This document shows, one piece after another, positions 7,469 to 13,325 of a DNA stretch of 13,325 nt. Within the stretch, counting starts at the first letter, position 1; each line of letters opens with the position of its first letter. The stretch spans positions 1 to 13,325 of the forward strand of contig CAINXK010000034.1 of NCBI GenBank assembly GCA_903854805.1, given 5' to 3'. A program made the position numbers and the translations under genes. This stretch comes from an uncultured Anaerolineae bacterium. Its GTDB lineage: Bacteria; Chloroflexota; Anaerolineae; Anaerolineales; Villigracilaceae. Below the pieces are notes generated by a model. It searched no databases and was not told the DNA's origin. It saw nothing but the letters and a program-made list of their open reading frames with translations.

Positions 7469-7996
7469 ATGCCCCGTTTTGAAATTGATGTTGACCCCTG
7501 TGACCATATTACCGCTGATGCCATCGGTGCGCCCGGCCAGCGTATTTTTTATTTGCAAGCCTTCCAGGTTGCCCGAACCGTAACCATTATTATAGAGAAA
7601 GTTCAGCTCCAGTCGCTTTCAGTCGGGATCGAACAATTTCTGGCACAGCTTTCTGAGCAAGACCCGAATCTGGAAGAAGCCTCGGCCGATTTCGTTGAAG
7701 AGCAAATGCGCATCAACCCACCGCTCGAACCAATCTTCCGCGCTGGTGAAATTGGGCTGGGTTATGACAAGGATCGAGACCTGGTTGTGCTTGTCACCCG
7801 CGAAATCCTTCTGGATGGCGATGAACCCGAAAATTCGGCTATCATCCGCTTCTGGTGTACGCGCGCGCAGGCTCACGCACTGGCCCGCTGGGGAGTGGAT
7901 GTGGTCAAACGCGGGCGACCGCTTTGCCCGCAGTGCGGTCAGCCGGTTGAGCCGGAGGGTCACTTCTGCCCCAAGAAGAACGGTTACAGACATTAA
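7469..7996 (+). CDS. DUF3090 family protein with C-terminal zinc-ribbon-like motif
   Basis: A 175-residue protein of unknown function. I recognise the DUF3090 (TIGR03847) family from its C-terminus, where R150-P-L-C153-P-Q-C156 is followed by EPEGH165-F-C167-P and ends in NGYRH. C153, C156, C167 and H165 (or H175) could bind one zinc. The N-terminal part reads as an alternating beta/alpha soluble domain (FYLQAFQVARTVTIIIEKVQ, then a helix-rich middle rich in Asp/Glu). There are no membrane segments or catalytic motifs. In Actinobacteria the family is known as one of a trio with an SCO1664-family protein and a phosphoglycerate-mutase-like protein; here the SCO1664 homologue is next, 220 nt downstream, and the third is absent from the window. 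The start is ATG 7469 with AGGA upstream. A hairpin after the stop may separate it from its partner transcriptionally. Confidence 0.9.
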   Translation: MPRFEIDVDPCDHITADAIGAPGQRIFYLQAFQVARTVTIIIEKVQLQSLSVGIEQFLAQLSEQDPNLEEASADFVEEQMRINPPLEPIFRAGEIGLGYDKDRDLVVLVTREILLDGDEPENSAIIRFWCTRAQAHALARWGVDVVKRGRPLCPQCGQPVEPEGHFCPKKNGYRH

Positions 7997-8004
7997 AAGA
8001 ACCC

Positions 8005-8031
8005 GACCCTAAAGGCTGAGCCTTTAGGGTC
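8005..8031 (+). terminator. Terminator-like hairpin after the DUF3090 gene
   Basis: GACCCTAAAGGC (8005-8016) and GCCTTTAGGGTC (8020-8031) form a perfect 12-bp stem with a TGA loop, 8 bases after the stop codon. The following bases, TAAATT, are not a full U-tract, so termination may be partial, or the hairpin may protect the mRNA end. Confidence 0.6.
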
Positions 8032-8165
8032 TAAATTATCACCGCTAATTGGTAGGGATGCACAGCTATACGAAGTTTAAGATTATCAAAGTCGCTACAA
8101 AATAAACGGTTTTTGATGATTTTATAACTACACGCTGAGGGAATAAATGATATTTTTTCGCGGTC

Positions 8166-8174
8166 TGATAAAAT
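8166..8174 (+). promoter_or_regulatory. Possible extended -10 for the SCO1664-family gene
   Basis: TGATAAAAT sits in an AT-rich stretch, giving an expected start near 8181 and a leader of about 36 nt. The surrounding 8040-8216 region is clearly richer in A+T than the genes, which suits a separate promoter, but AT-rich DNA yields such matches easily. Confidence 0.3.
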
Positions 8175-8216
8175 TTTTTCTGACAAAAGATATGACCTTT
8201 ATTCACACTAAATGAT

Positions 8217-8930
8217 ATGGACGAAGATTTTTTAAAGAGCGCATTCAGCAACGGTAGCATCGAGCTCAAGGGCCAATTCACCCTCGGGTCAAATTACACT
8301 TTCCTGGTCACCATCACCCACCAAGAGCAGGAAATTTCGGCCGTCTATAAACCTCAAAAAGGTGAGCAGCCACTCTGGGATTTCCCCGAAAACACGCTCT
8401 CCGGCCGGGAAGTAGCCGCTTACCTGGTGAGCGAAGCACTGCACTGGCGGCTGGTCCCCTATACGATCTTCCGAGAAGACGGACCATATGGCCCCGGTTC
8501 GCTGCAACAATATATCGAATATAACCCCAATTATCACTATTTCAACATGAAGCCAGTAGATATTCAAAAACTTCGGCCGGTCGCGCTGTTCGACCATCTT
8601 ACCAATAATGCTGACCGCAAGGGCAGCCATATTTTCTTCGAAAAGACTTCCCGGCACCTGTACGCGATAGACCACGGCCTGTGCTTCAATGTGGAAGATA
8701 AACTACGCACCGTGATCTGGGATTTTGCAGGCGAAACAATCTCAGCTGAACATTTGGCGGCCCTGCATGAACTGGCCGCGCCATCCACCGCCCTGGTGAC
8801 TGCCCTGCAGCCTTTCCTGATTGCGGAAGAACTCAACGCCCTGAGTCTGCGCGCCAGAATACTGGCAGACGCCGCAAGCTTCCCACTGCCACCCACAGAC
8901 CGGCGGGCTTTTCCATATCCGCCCGTATAG
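8217..8930 (+). CDS. SCO1664 family protein, PI3/4-kinase-like fold
   Basis: A 237-residue protein of unknown substrate (TIGR03843/SCO1664 family). Its motifs follow the PI4-kinase type II/HipA-like kinase plan: a beta-hairpin G-loop region (GSNYTFLV, 24-31), a candidate ATP-binding lysine K45 in AVYKP, a helix glutamate E65 in SGREVAAYL, a catalytic-loop D126-H-L-T-N-N-A-D133-R-K-G, and a metal-binding D152 in AIDHGLCFN. In PI4-kinases the corresponding segments read RNTDRGNDN and AIDNGLAF; here the metal-loop asparagine after DR is H138. These residues suggest an active phosphotransferase, but whether it acts on protein, lipid or a small molecule is unknown. It has no membrane segment or signal peptide. 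The ATG at 8217 lacks a clear ribosome site. It is the usual partner of DUF3090 proteins, and homoserine dehydrogenase follows 28 nt later. Confidence 0.88.
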   Translation: MDEDFLKSAFSNGSIELKGQFTLGSNYTFLVTITHQEQEISAVYKPQKGEQPLWDFPENTLSGREVAAYLVSEALHWRLVPYTIFREDGPYGPGSLQQYIEYNPNYHYFNMKPVDIQKLRPVALFDHLTNNADRKGSHIFFEKTSRHLYAIDHGLCFNVEDKLRTVIWDFAGETISAEHLAALHELAAPSTALVTALQPFLIAEELNALSLRARILADAASFPLPPTDRRAFPYPPV

Positions 8931-8958
8931 CCTGTATCCCCCATTCCAAAGGATCACA

Positions 8959-10005
8959 ATGCATTACAAACTCGCACTTCTTGGTTTTGGCAATGTCGGC
9001 CGTTCGACAGCCGAGCTGCTGCTACGCAAACAGGCTGAACTAAAGCAAACTTACGACCTGACCTTCAGTGTCACAGCCATCGCCACCGGCTCGCGTGGGC
9101 GCGCCATCAACCCGGCCGGGCTTGACCTGCTCAAAGTGCTGGAGGCCATCAGAGCCGGCGAAACCCTTGAGCAGTTCAGCGTTATTTCCAGCTCAGACTC
9201 GCTCGATTTCATCAAAAAAAGCGGCGCCGATGTGTTATTCGAGAACAGCCCGGTCAACTACCAAACCGGCCAACCCGCCAGCGACTACATCCGCTGCGCG
9301 CTGCAAATGGGCATGCACGCCATCACCGCCAACAAAGGCCCGGTAGTGCACGCCTGGCACGAACTCAAAGCACTGGCGAAATCGAATGGACGGCAGTTCT
9401 ACCACGAATCGACCGTGATGGATGGCGCACCAATCTTCTCCTTGTTCCGCGGACCACTGCCCCTGGCGCGCCTGAACTCCTTCCAGGCCATCCTGAATTC
9501 CACCACAAACCTGATGCTCGCGCGCATGGAAGCCGGTGAAACCTTCGATGAGGCCGTCAAATACGCCCAGCAAATCGGCATCGCCGAGACTGATCCGGCG
9601 GGAGACGTGGACGGCTGGGATGCCGCCATCAAGATCGCTGCCCTGGCGACTGTCTTGATGAATATACCGATCAAACCGGCCGATATCGACCGCACCGGCA
9701 TCCGCGGCATCACACCTGCCATGGTCGCGAGCGCGAAAGCCGAGGGCAAACGCTATAAACTGATCTGCAGCGCCGAACGCGATGGCGATACACTCAAAAG
9801 CAAAGTCGCCCCTGAACTGGTGCCGATAAGCTCACCGTTTTACAGCGTGGAAGGCACCACATCCATCATTCAGTTCAACACCGATGTGCTCGGCAGCCTG
9901 ACCCTGATTGAAACCGACCCGGGTCCAGATACGACTGCCTACGGTCTGCTGGCCGATTTTATCAATGCCGTCACGGCAGGCCAGGTTGATGCTTTTGCAG
10001 GATGA
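8959..10005 (+). CDS. Homoserine dehydrogenase, short form without ACT domain
   Basis: A 348-residue NAD(P)H-dependent enzyme that reduces L-aspartate-4-semialdehyde to L-homoserine, the branch step to threonine, methionine and isoleucine. Residues 5-14 give the Rossmann motif with G9-x-G11-x-x-G14. ITANKGP (122-128) carries the conserved Lys126. LNSTTNLML (179-187) and AETDPAGDVDGWDAAIK (209-225) form the catalytic region, with K225 and nearby D218/D221 matching the family's catalytic Lys and Asp. The protein ends without a C-terminal ACT domain, so feedback by threonine through that domain is not expected; other short homoserine dehydrogenases are similar. AAAGGA (8948-8953) precedes ATG 8959. 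The 28-nt gap suggests cotranscription with the SCO1664-family gene. No other threonine pathway gene is in the window. Paralogues with other roles exist, so the exact substrate is inferred. Confidence 0.9.
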   Translation: MHYKLALLGFGNVGRSTAELLLRKQAELKQTYDLTFSVTAIATGSRGRAINPAGLDLLKVLEAIRAGETLEQFSVISSSDSLDFIKKSGADVLFENSPVNYQTGQPASDYIRCALQMGMHAITANKGPVVHAWHELKALAKSNGRQFYHESTVMDGAPIFSLFRGPLPLARLNSFQAILNSTTNLMLARMEAGETFDEAVKYAQQIGIAETDPAGDVDGWDAAIKIAALATVLMNIPIKPADIDRTGIRGITPAMVASAKAEGKRYKLICSAERDGDTLKSKVAPELVPISSPFYSVEGTTSIIQFNTDVLGSLTLIETDPGPDTTAYGLLADFINAVTAGQVDAFAG

Positions 10006-10007
10006 TA

Positions 10008-10175
10008 GAAAATTCGTTTTGACTCACCAGGTGTGTTTCCAAGTGTGAGAGCAATCCCAAAAAGAGAAGAAGGTGTTTTTTTGCGGGGCAGCCATTCGGT
10101 TTTCGTTCCCTTGAGCAGAAAAATTAGAATGGTCTTTTGAAAATTGCTGAACCTGGTGAGCAGCTACGAAAATTC
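10008..10175. mobile_element. Possible MITE-like element: inverted repeats inside 8-bp direct repeats
   Basis: The 8-mer GAAAATTC occurs as a direct repeat at 10008-10015 and 10168-10175. Seven bases inward on each side lie the perfect 10-bp inverted repeats CTCACCAGGT (10023-10032) and ACCTGGTGAG (10151-10160). The symmetrical layout resembles a non-autonomous element with target duplication, about 152 bp and without coding capacity. No transposase is nearby and no second copy is visible, so chance or a terminator region between the convergent genes remains possible. Confidence 0.3.
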
Positions 10176-10208
10176 TTCTTCATCTGGGGCACACACTGGT
10201 AAATCCGC

Positions 10209-11483
10209 TCAGGCTGTGCGGTAGTAACCGACATCCACCGAATAAAGCCGCCCTTTCTTGACCACTTGCTTAACCAGGTTAGTACCAAAACGATAGCCCA
10301 GGTGGCGATAATCGGGGACTGCCAACACGAGCAGGTCGGCTTGTTTACCCGGTTCAAGCGAACCAACTTTGTCTGCCAAACGGATGGCATGTGCCGCGTT
10401 GATGGTCGCGGCGACTATCGCCTGGGCCGGGGTAAGCCGCATGGCGCGGCAGGCCAGAGCAATCACAAACTGCATCGATTCATTCCAGGCCGTGCCGGGG
10501 TTGCAGTCAGTGGCCAGGGCCAGGATGCAATCTGCATCCAGCAGCTTATGGGCCGGAGTATATTCAAGTTCGGCCAATCCAAAGGGCGTGCAAGGCAAGG
10601 AAACCGCGACCGTATCAGAACGACCCAATGCAGCGATATCTGCATCCGAGGTCTTGACGAGATGATCCGCGGAGACCGCGCCTAATTCCACTGCCAGACT
10701 GGCAGCCCCCAGGTTATCAAATTCATCCGCATGAATCTTAAGCGGGAAGCCCAGGGCTTTGGCCTGGGTCAGAACCTGTCGCGATTGCGCCAGATCAAAA
10801 GCACGCGTCTCGCAAAACACATCCACAAATGGCAGGCTCCGTCCTGGCGCATGTACTTCCCACCATTGGCGCACAATTGGCAGCATGGTCTCGCAAACCA
10901 GGTCAACATAATCCTGGGGTTTCTCTCGGAATTCCAGCGGAATGGCGTGCGCCCCCAAAAAAGTAATGGCCAGATCCAGGCGGCTCTCCTCTTCCAGCGC
11001 CAACAGGGCTTTGAGCAGGCGCAATTCAGTGGCAGTCTGCAATCCATATCCGCTCTTGGCTTCCACCGTGGTGGTGCCGTGTGCGAACATCCGGAACAGA
11101 CGCGAGCGCGTCTGCGCAATCAGGGCTTCCATCCCGGCCTTGCGGGTGGCACGCACAGTGGCATGGATGCCCTCGCCAGCCGCGAGAATATCGAGATAAC
11201 GTGCACCTTCCAGGCGCTGCTCAAACTCAAGCGCCCGGTCCCCACCCCAGATGACATGCGTATGCGGATCGACAAAGCCTGGCATGACCACGCAGCCATA
11301 AGCGTCCTGCAGTGGTTCATGCGGATGGGCGGCGCGCAGTTCGGCTGACTTGCCAACCTCCACGATTTTTTCATCGCGAATCAGCACGGCGCCATCTTCG
11401 ATGATGCCCAGTCTGCCCAGGCTGTTTCCGCGCTGCGGACCACCGGCAATCGTCAACAATTGTGAGGCTGAGTGGATAAGCAT
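10209..11483 (-). CDS. hutI: Imidazolonepropionase
   Basis: A 424-residue metal-dependent amidohydrolase that opens 4-imidazolone-5-propionate to N-formimino-L-glutamate in histidine breakdown, in the cytoplasm. The metal and substrate residues follow the known enzyme: H74-x-H76 in DPHTHVIWGG, H179 in FLGAHA, H251 in KIHADE (with E254 as the likely catalytic acid), H274 in SADHL, and D326 in ATDCNPGT. The EAKSGYGL segment (141-148) and the C-terminal GTNLVKQVVKKGRLY are also typical. Length is normal (about 400-425). The ATG at 11483 lies only 8 nt after the DUF2277 stop, so translation is probably coupled; the ribosome site is weak. The other hut genes (hutH, hutU) are not in this window, which is unusual for hutI. 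It is the last gene of a minus-strand operon led by a cyanophycinase. Confidence 0.96.
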   Translation of the reverse strand: MLIHSASQLLTIAGGPQRGNSLGRLGIIEDGAVLIRDEKIVEVGKSAELRAAHPHEPLQDAYGCVVMPGFVDPHTHVIWGGDRALEFEQRLEGARYLDILAAGEGIHATVRATRKAGMEALIAQTRSRLFRMFAHGTTTVEAKSGYGLQTATELRLLKALLALEEESRLDLAITFLGAHAIPLEFREKPQDYVDLVCETMLPIVRQWWEVHAPGRSLPFVDVFCETRAFDLAQSRQVLTQAKALGFPLKIHADEFDNLGAASLAVELGAVSADHLVKTSDADIAALGRSDTVAVSLPCTPFGLAELEYTPAHKLLDADCILALATDCNPGTAWNESMQFVIALACRAMRLTPAQAIVAATINAAHAIRLADKVGSLEPGKQADLLVLAVPDYRHLGYRFGTNLVKQVVKKGRLYSVDVGYYRTA

Positions 11484-11491
11484 ATGAGTGC

Positions 11492-11722
11492 CTAGCGCTG
11501 CGAATGATCTACGACCGGCGCTGCGGGCTGATCCAAACCAGCCAGCAGCTGTTGGGTGGAACGTGCAATTTCCTGCACTGCGGCCTCAAAAATGGCGCTG
11601 TTGGCACGCGATGGTTTACGATAACCGCTCACTTTGCGAACATATTGCAGTGCAGCTTCGTATAATTCCTGCTCGCTGGCCGGCGCATCCGGGCTTCTCA
11701 ATTGCTTAATGCTTCGACACAT
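11492..11722 (-). CDS. DUF2277 family small protein
   Basis: A 76-residue cytoplasmic protein of unknown function. The start MCRSIKQLRSP and the central QYVRKVSGYRKPSRAN (positions about 26-41) are the DUF2277 signature. The rest is a helical segment (AIFEAAVQEIARSTQQLLAGL, about 43-63) and a short Pro/Ala tail. One cysteine (C2) follows the initiator Met, and the protein is rich in Arg/Lys. There are no catalytic or metal motifs. A good ribosome site (AAAGGATGG) precedes ATG 11722. It lies between cyanophycinase and hutI, 8 nt before hutI, so it may be an accessory factor in amino acid catabolism. Family identity is confident; function is not known. Confidence 0.9.
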   Translation of the reverse strand: MCRSIKQLRSPDAPASEQELYEAALQYVRKVSGYRKPSRANSAIFEAAVQEIARSTQQLLAGLDQPAAPVVDHSQR

Positions 11723-11852
11723 AATGCCATCCTTTCGATATGGCTGCCCGGCACCGGAAAAACAGATCCGGGCTGGTTTCCTGCCTGGGCAATTTGTGTA
11801 CTGCCAGCCTGCAGCTCCACAGCGCAGCAGCGTGGGCGCGCTCGCAATTATG
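11723..11852. other. Spacer between cyanophycinase and DUF2277 genes
   Basis: These 130 bases contain the DUF2277 ribosome site and a GC-rich dyad (GCCCGG at 11746-11751, CCGGGC at 11768-11773). No start, RNA or terminator is convincing, so read-through from the cyanophycinase gene is likely. Confidence 0.4.
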
Positions 11853-12659
11853 TTACTCCTTGAGCAGCGCTTGGACTGGCAGCCTGGCCAGCCCTATTCC
11901 GCGCTGATAGCTTCCACCTTCAGTCAGTACGTGGACGGTCAGCCCAGCCACTGAAACTGCCTTGCGACTTCCAACCTCGGCCACATCCGAGGCGCTGATC
12001 TGCCGGCCGTCCACGATGGTGACTGCCCCTGAGCCGCAGACGGTGATGCAATCGTCATCTTCCAGAATGGCGGCAGTATTTTCATCAATGCCCACACCCA
12101 CCACCCCAGGGTGAACGGTCACCGCATAGATCAGACGACCCAGACGGTCACGCTGACGAAAATGCTGGTCAAAAACGAACTTCGCGGTAAAACCGAGCCC
12201 GGGCGAAAACTGCGCGATGCGATCACGCGGAGTGGGCCCACCGCGCCCAAAGGCGATCATGGTTTTCGAGAGGATCGCAGTCCCGGCACTCGTCCCAGCC
12301 ACCAGGCATCCACGCTGATAAGCTGCCAGGAGCCCATCTTCGAGGGGCGTGCCGCCAAATAACGCCGACAGGCGCATCTGAACACCACCGGTAAAAAATA
12401 TCGCGCTGGCACGGCTTAGCAGCTCAAGCTGTTCAGGGGTACCAGACTCAGCGCGTTGACGAAAGTCCAGAATACTGACTTCGCCCGCGCCCAGATCTCT
12501 AAACTGCCGGGCATATATCTCGCCTGTCTCAACTACATCGGAAGCCTGCGGCAAAACGAGCACGCGCGCATTCCCGGCCCCGGCCCGACGAACAAACTCC
12601 CGCATCAAACCAGGGTTCTCAAGATCTATCGCACCGCCAATCGCCATCAGGGTTTGCAT
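11853..12659 (-). CDS. cphB: Cyanophycinase, peptidase S51 family
   Basis: A 268-residue serine peptidase that should cleave the nitrogen store cyanophycin (multi-L-arginyl-poly-L-aspartate) to beta-Asp-Arg dipeptides. The nucleophile is S124 in AGTSAG, with H166 in DQHF and E193 in GVGIDENTA; the Ser-His and Ser-Glu spacings (42 and 69) match the Synechocystis triad as I recall it. The pocket arginines R170, R172 and R175 in the RQRDRLGR segment are also kept. [11 protein letters not shown] (87-97) has Val where many family members have Asp. I chose ATG 12659 because GGAGA lies six bases upstream and the protein then starts [12 protein letters not shown], the normal family start; the 50-residue upstream extension to 12809 has no family character. 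No signal peptide is seen, so it acts inside the cell. A cyanophycin synthetase gene is not in the window. Confidence 0.9.
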   Translation of the reverse strand: MQTLMAIGGAIDLENPGLMREFVRRAGAGNARVLVLPQASDVVETGEIYARQFRDLGAGEVSILDFRQRAESGTPEQLELLSRASAIFFTGGVQMRLSALFGGTPLEDGLLAAYQRGCLVAGTSAGTAILSKTMIAFGRGGPTPRDRIAQFSPGLGFTAKFVFDQHFRQRDRLGRLIYAVTVHPGVVGVGIDENTAAILEDDDCITVCGSGAVTIVDGRQISASDVAEVGSRKAVSVAGLTVHVLTEGGSYQRGIGLARLPVQALLKE

Positions 12660-12704
12660 GCTCTGTCTCCGCAAAATATGATACCTGGAATAGTCCTGCT
12701 CGTA

Positions 12705-12710
12705 ATTATA
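12705..12710 (-). promoter_or_regulatory. -10 element for the cyanophycinase operon
   Basis: The complement reads TATAAT, with expected start near 12698 and a leader of about 39 nt containing the GGAGA ribosome site. There is no clear -35. It supports the downstream start at 12659, because the longer reading frame would begin upstream of the transcript. Confidence 0.4.
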
Positions 12711-12868
12711 AACCGCCCAGCTGGTTTTACCCGGCAAGTAACGGTTTCTCTGACAATACTGATCATTGGCTGGAGACATGCCCGCAAAAGCTGGTTCGCA
12801 CAAGATCAAAAATACCCTACCCTGGACTGAAAGTCGGTCACTGCCAAAAAGGCCAGCAAGTATCCAGC

Positions 12869-12877
12869 TGGTATAAT
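12869..12877 (+). promoter_or_regulatory. Extended -10 promoter for ruvB, leaderless arrangement
   Basis: TGGTATAAT is a perfect extended -10. Counting seven bases from the last T puts the transcription start on or next to the A of the ruvB ATG at 12884. No Shine-Dalgarno lies between them, so the mRNA is probably leaderless. Confidence 0.6.
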
Positions 12878-12883
12878 CTGCCT

Positions 12884-13325
12884 ATGAGCGACTCCAAGAA
12901 CCGCCCCATTGCCCCTGAAGCCAAACCGGATGACCGGGTGGACCATGCCCTGCGCCCTCAAAAGATGGCTGACCTGATCGGGCAGGACCAGGTCAAAGAA
13001 AACCTGGTCATTTTAATCGCCGCCGCCCGGCAGCGCAACGAATCACTGGATCATGTACTTTTTTACGGGCCGCCCGGTTTGGGCAAGACTACACTCGCCA
13101 ACGTGCTGGCCAATGAAATGGGCGTCAATATTAAGACCACCTCGGGCCCAGCCATCGAACGCGCCGGAGACCTGGCAGCCATCCTGACCAACCTGCGTGC
13201 CGGAGATATCCTATTTATCGATGAAATCCACCGGCTGGGACGGGCGGTCGAAGAAGTTCTCTACCCTGCCATGGAAGATTTCGCTCTGGATATCATCATT
13301 GGCAAAGGCCCCTCTGCCCGTTCAA
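12884..13325 (+). CDS. ruvB: Holliday junction branch migration ATPase RuvB (N-terminal part)
   Basis: The first 147 residues of RuvB; the window ends inside the gene (full length is about 340). RuvB is the hexameric AAA+ motor that, with RuvA, drives branch migration of Holliday junctions for RuvC to cut. The signature [19 protein letters not shown] (23-41) is followed by Walker [10 protein letters not shown] (62-70, K68) and Walker [11 protein letters not shown] with D113-E114. The sensor and winged-helix parts lie beyond the edge. ATG 12884 is chosen because it gives a normal short N-terminus and lies at the predicted transcription start of a strong extended -10. It is divergent from the cyanophycinase operon. 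ruvA and ruvC are not in the visible window. Confidence 0.97.
   Translation, partial: MSDSKNRPIAPEAKPDDRVDHALRPQKMADLIGQDQVKENLVILIAAARQRNESLDHVLFYGPPGLGKTTLANVLANEMGVNIKTTSGPAIERAGDLAAILTNLRAGDILFIDEIHRLGRAVEEVLYPAMEDFALDIIIGKGPSARS

Noticed and set aside
8066..8281. 71-codon minus-strand reading frame in the AT-rich gap
   Set aside because: Runs into the start of the SCO1664-family gene, has no ribosome site, and reads as low-complexity AT-rich sequence.
8422..8431. ACCTGGTGAG inside the SCO1664-family gene, same as one arm of the hom/hutI spacer repeat
   Set aside because: It encodes part of the conserved helix after the GREVAAYL motif, and the flanks differ from the spacer copy; coincidence is the simpler reading.
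10731..11348. 205-codon plus-strand reading frame opposite hutI
   Set aside because: Shadow of hutI, whose metal-binding residues are intact on the minus strand.
12660..12809. 50-residue N-terminal extension of cyanophycinase to an ATG at 12809
   Set aside because: No family similarity, no ribosome site, and it crosses the TATAAT at 12705-12710; ATG 12659 with GGAGA upstream gives the normal cyanophycinase start.

Overview
The window looks like chromosomal DNA of a member of the Chloroflexota, most likely class Anaerolineae. The best taxonomic hint is the neighbouring pair of a DUF3090 protein and an SCO1664-family kinase-like protein, a combination known mainly from Actinobacteria and Chloroflexi. 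Moderate-to-high GC coding sequence and TGnTATAAT-type extended -10 promoters fit this. It is a metabolic and housekeeping stretch. I see no integrase, transposase, CRISPR array, rRNA or tRNA. The assignment is inference, since there is no marker RNA.

Layout. Bases 88-4090 hold two genes on the minus strand: ftsK (DNA translocase), then a GH20 beta-N-acetylhexosaminidase 40 nt downstream. A 540-bp gene-free divergent region (4091-4630) follows, with one good candidate promoter for ftsK and several inverted repeats. Next is rnz (RNase Z, plus strand), which converges on an acyl-CoA mutase large subunit (minus strand). Between those two lies a perfect 24-bp hairpin that can terminate transcription in both directions. 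The mutase has the overall look of methylmalonyl-CoA mutase but carries Phe89 and Gln207, the residues typical of isobutyryl-CoA mutase.

From 7469 to 10005 three plus-strand genes follow: the DUF3090 protein with a C-terminal zinc-ribbon-like motif, the SCO1664-family protein with PI4-kinase/HipA-like catalytic motifs, and a short homoserine dehydrogenase 28 nt behind the kinase-like gene. A 203-bp convergent spacer contains a possible small MITE-like element. A minus-strand operon then runs cyanophycinase -> DUF2277 -> imidazolonepropionase (hutI), pointing to breakdown of storage polypeptide and amino acids. The last gene, ruvB, is truncated by the window edge and appears to be transcribed as a leaderless mRNA.

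The strongest candidate for poorly described biology is the DUF3090/SCO1664-family pair. Its kinase-like member keeps the catalytic and metal-binding aspartates but has no known substrate. Second is the mutase, whose likely product name would be wrong if taken from overall similarity alone. Third is the cyanophycinase-DUF2277-hutI operon, which gives an uncharacterised small protein a plausible nitrogen-catabolic setting.
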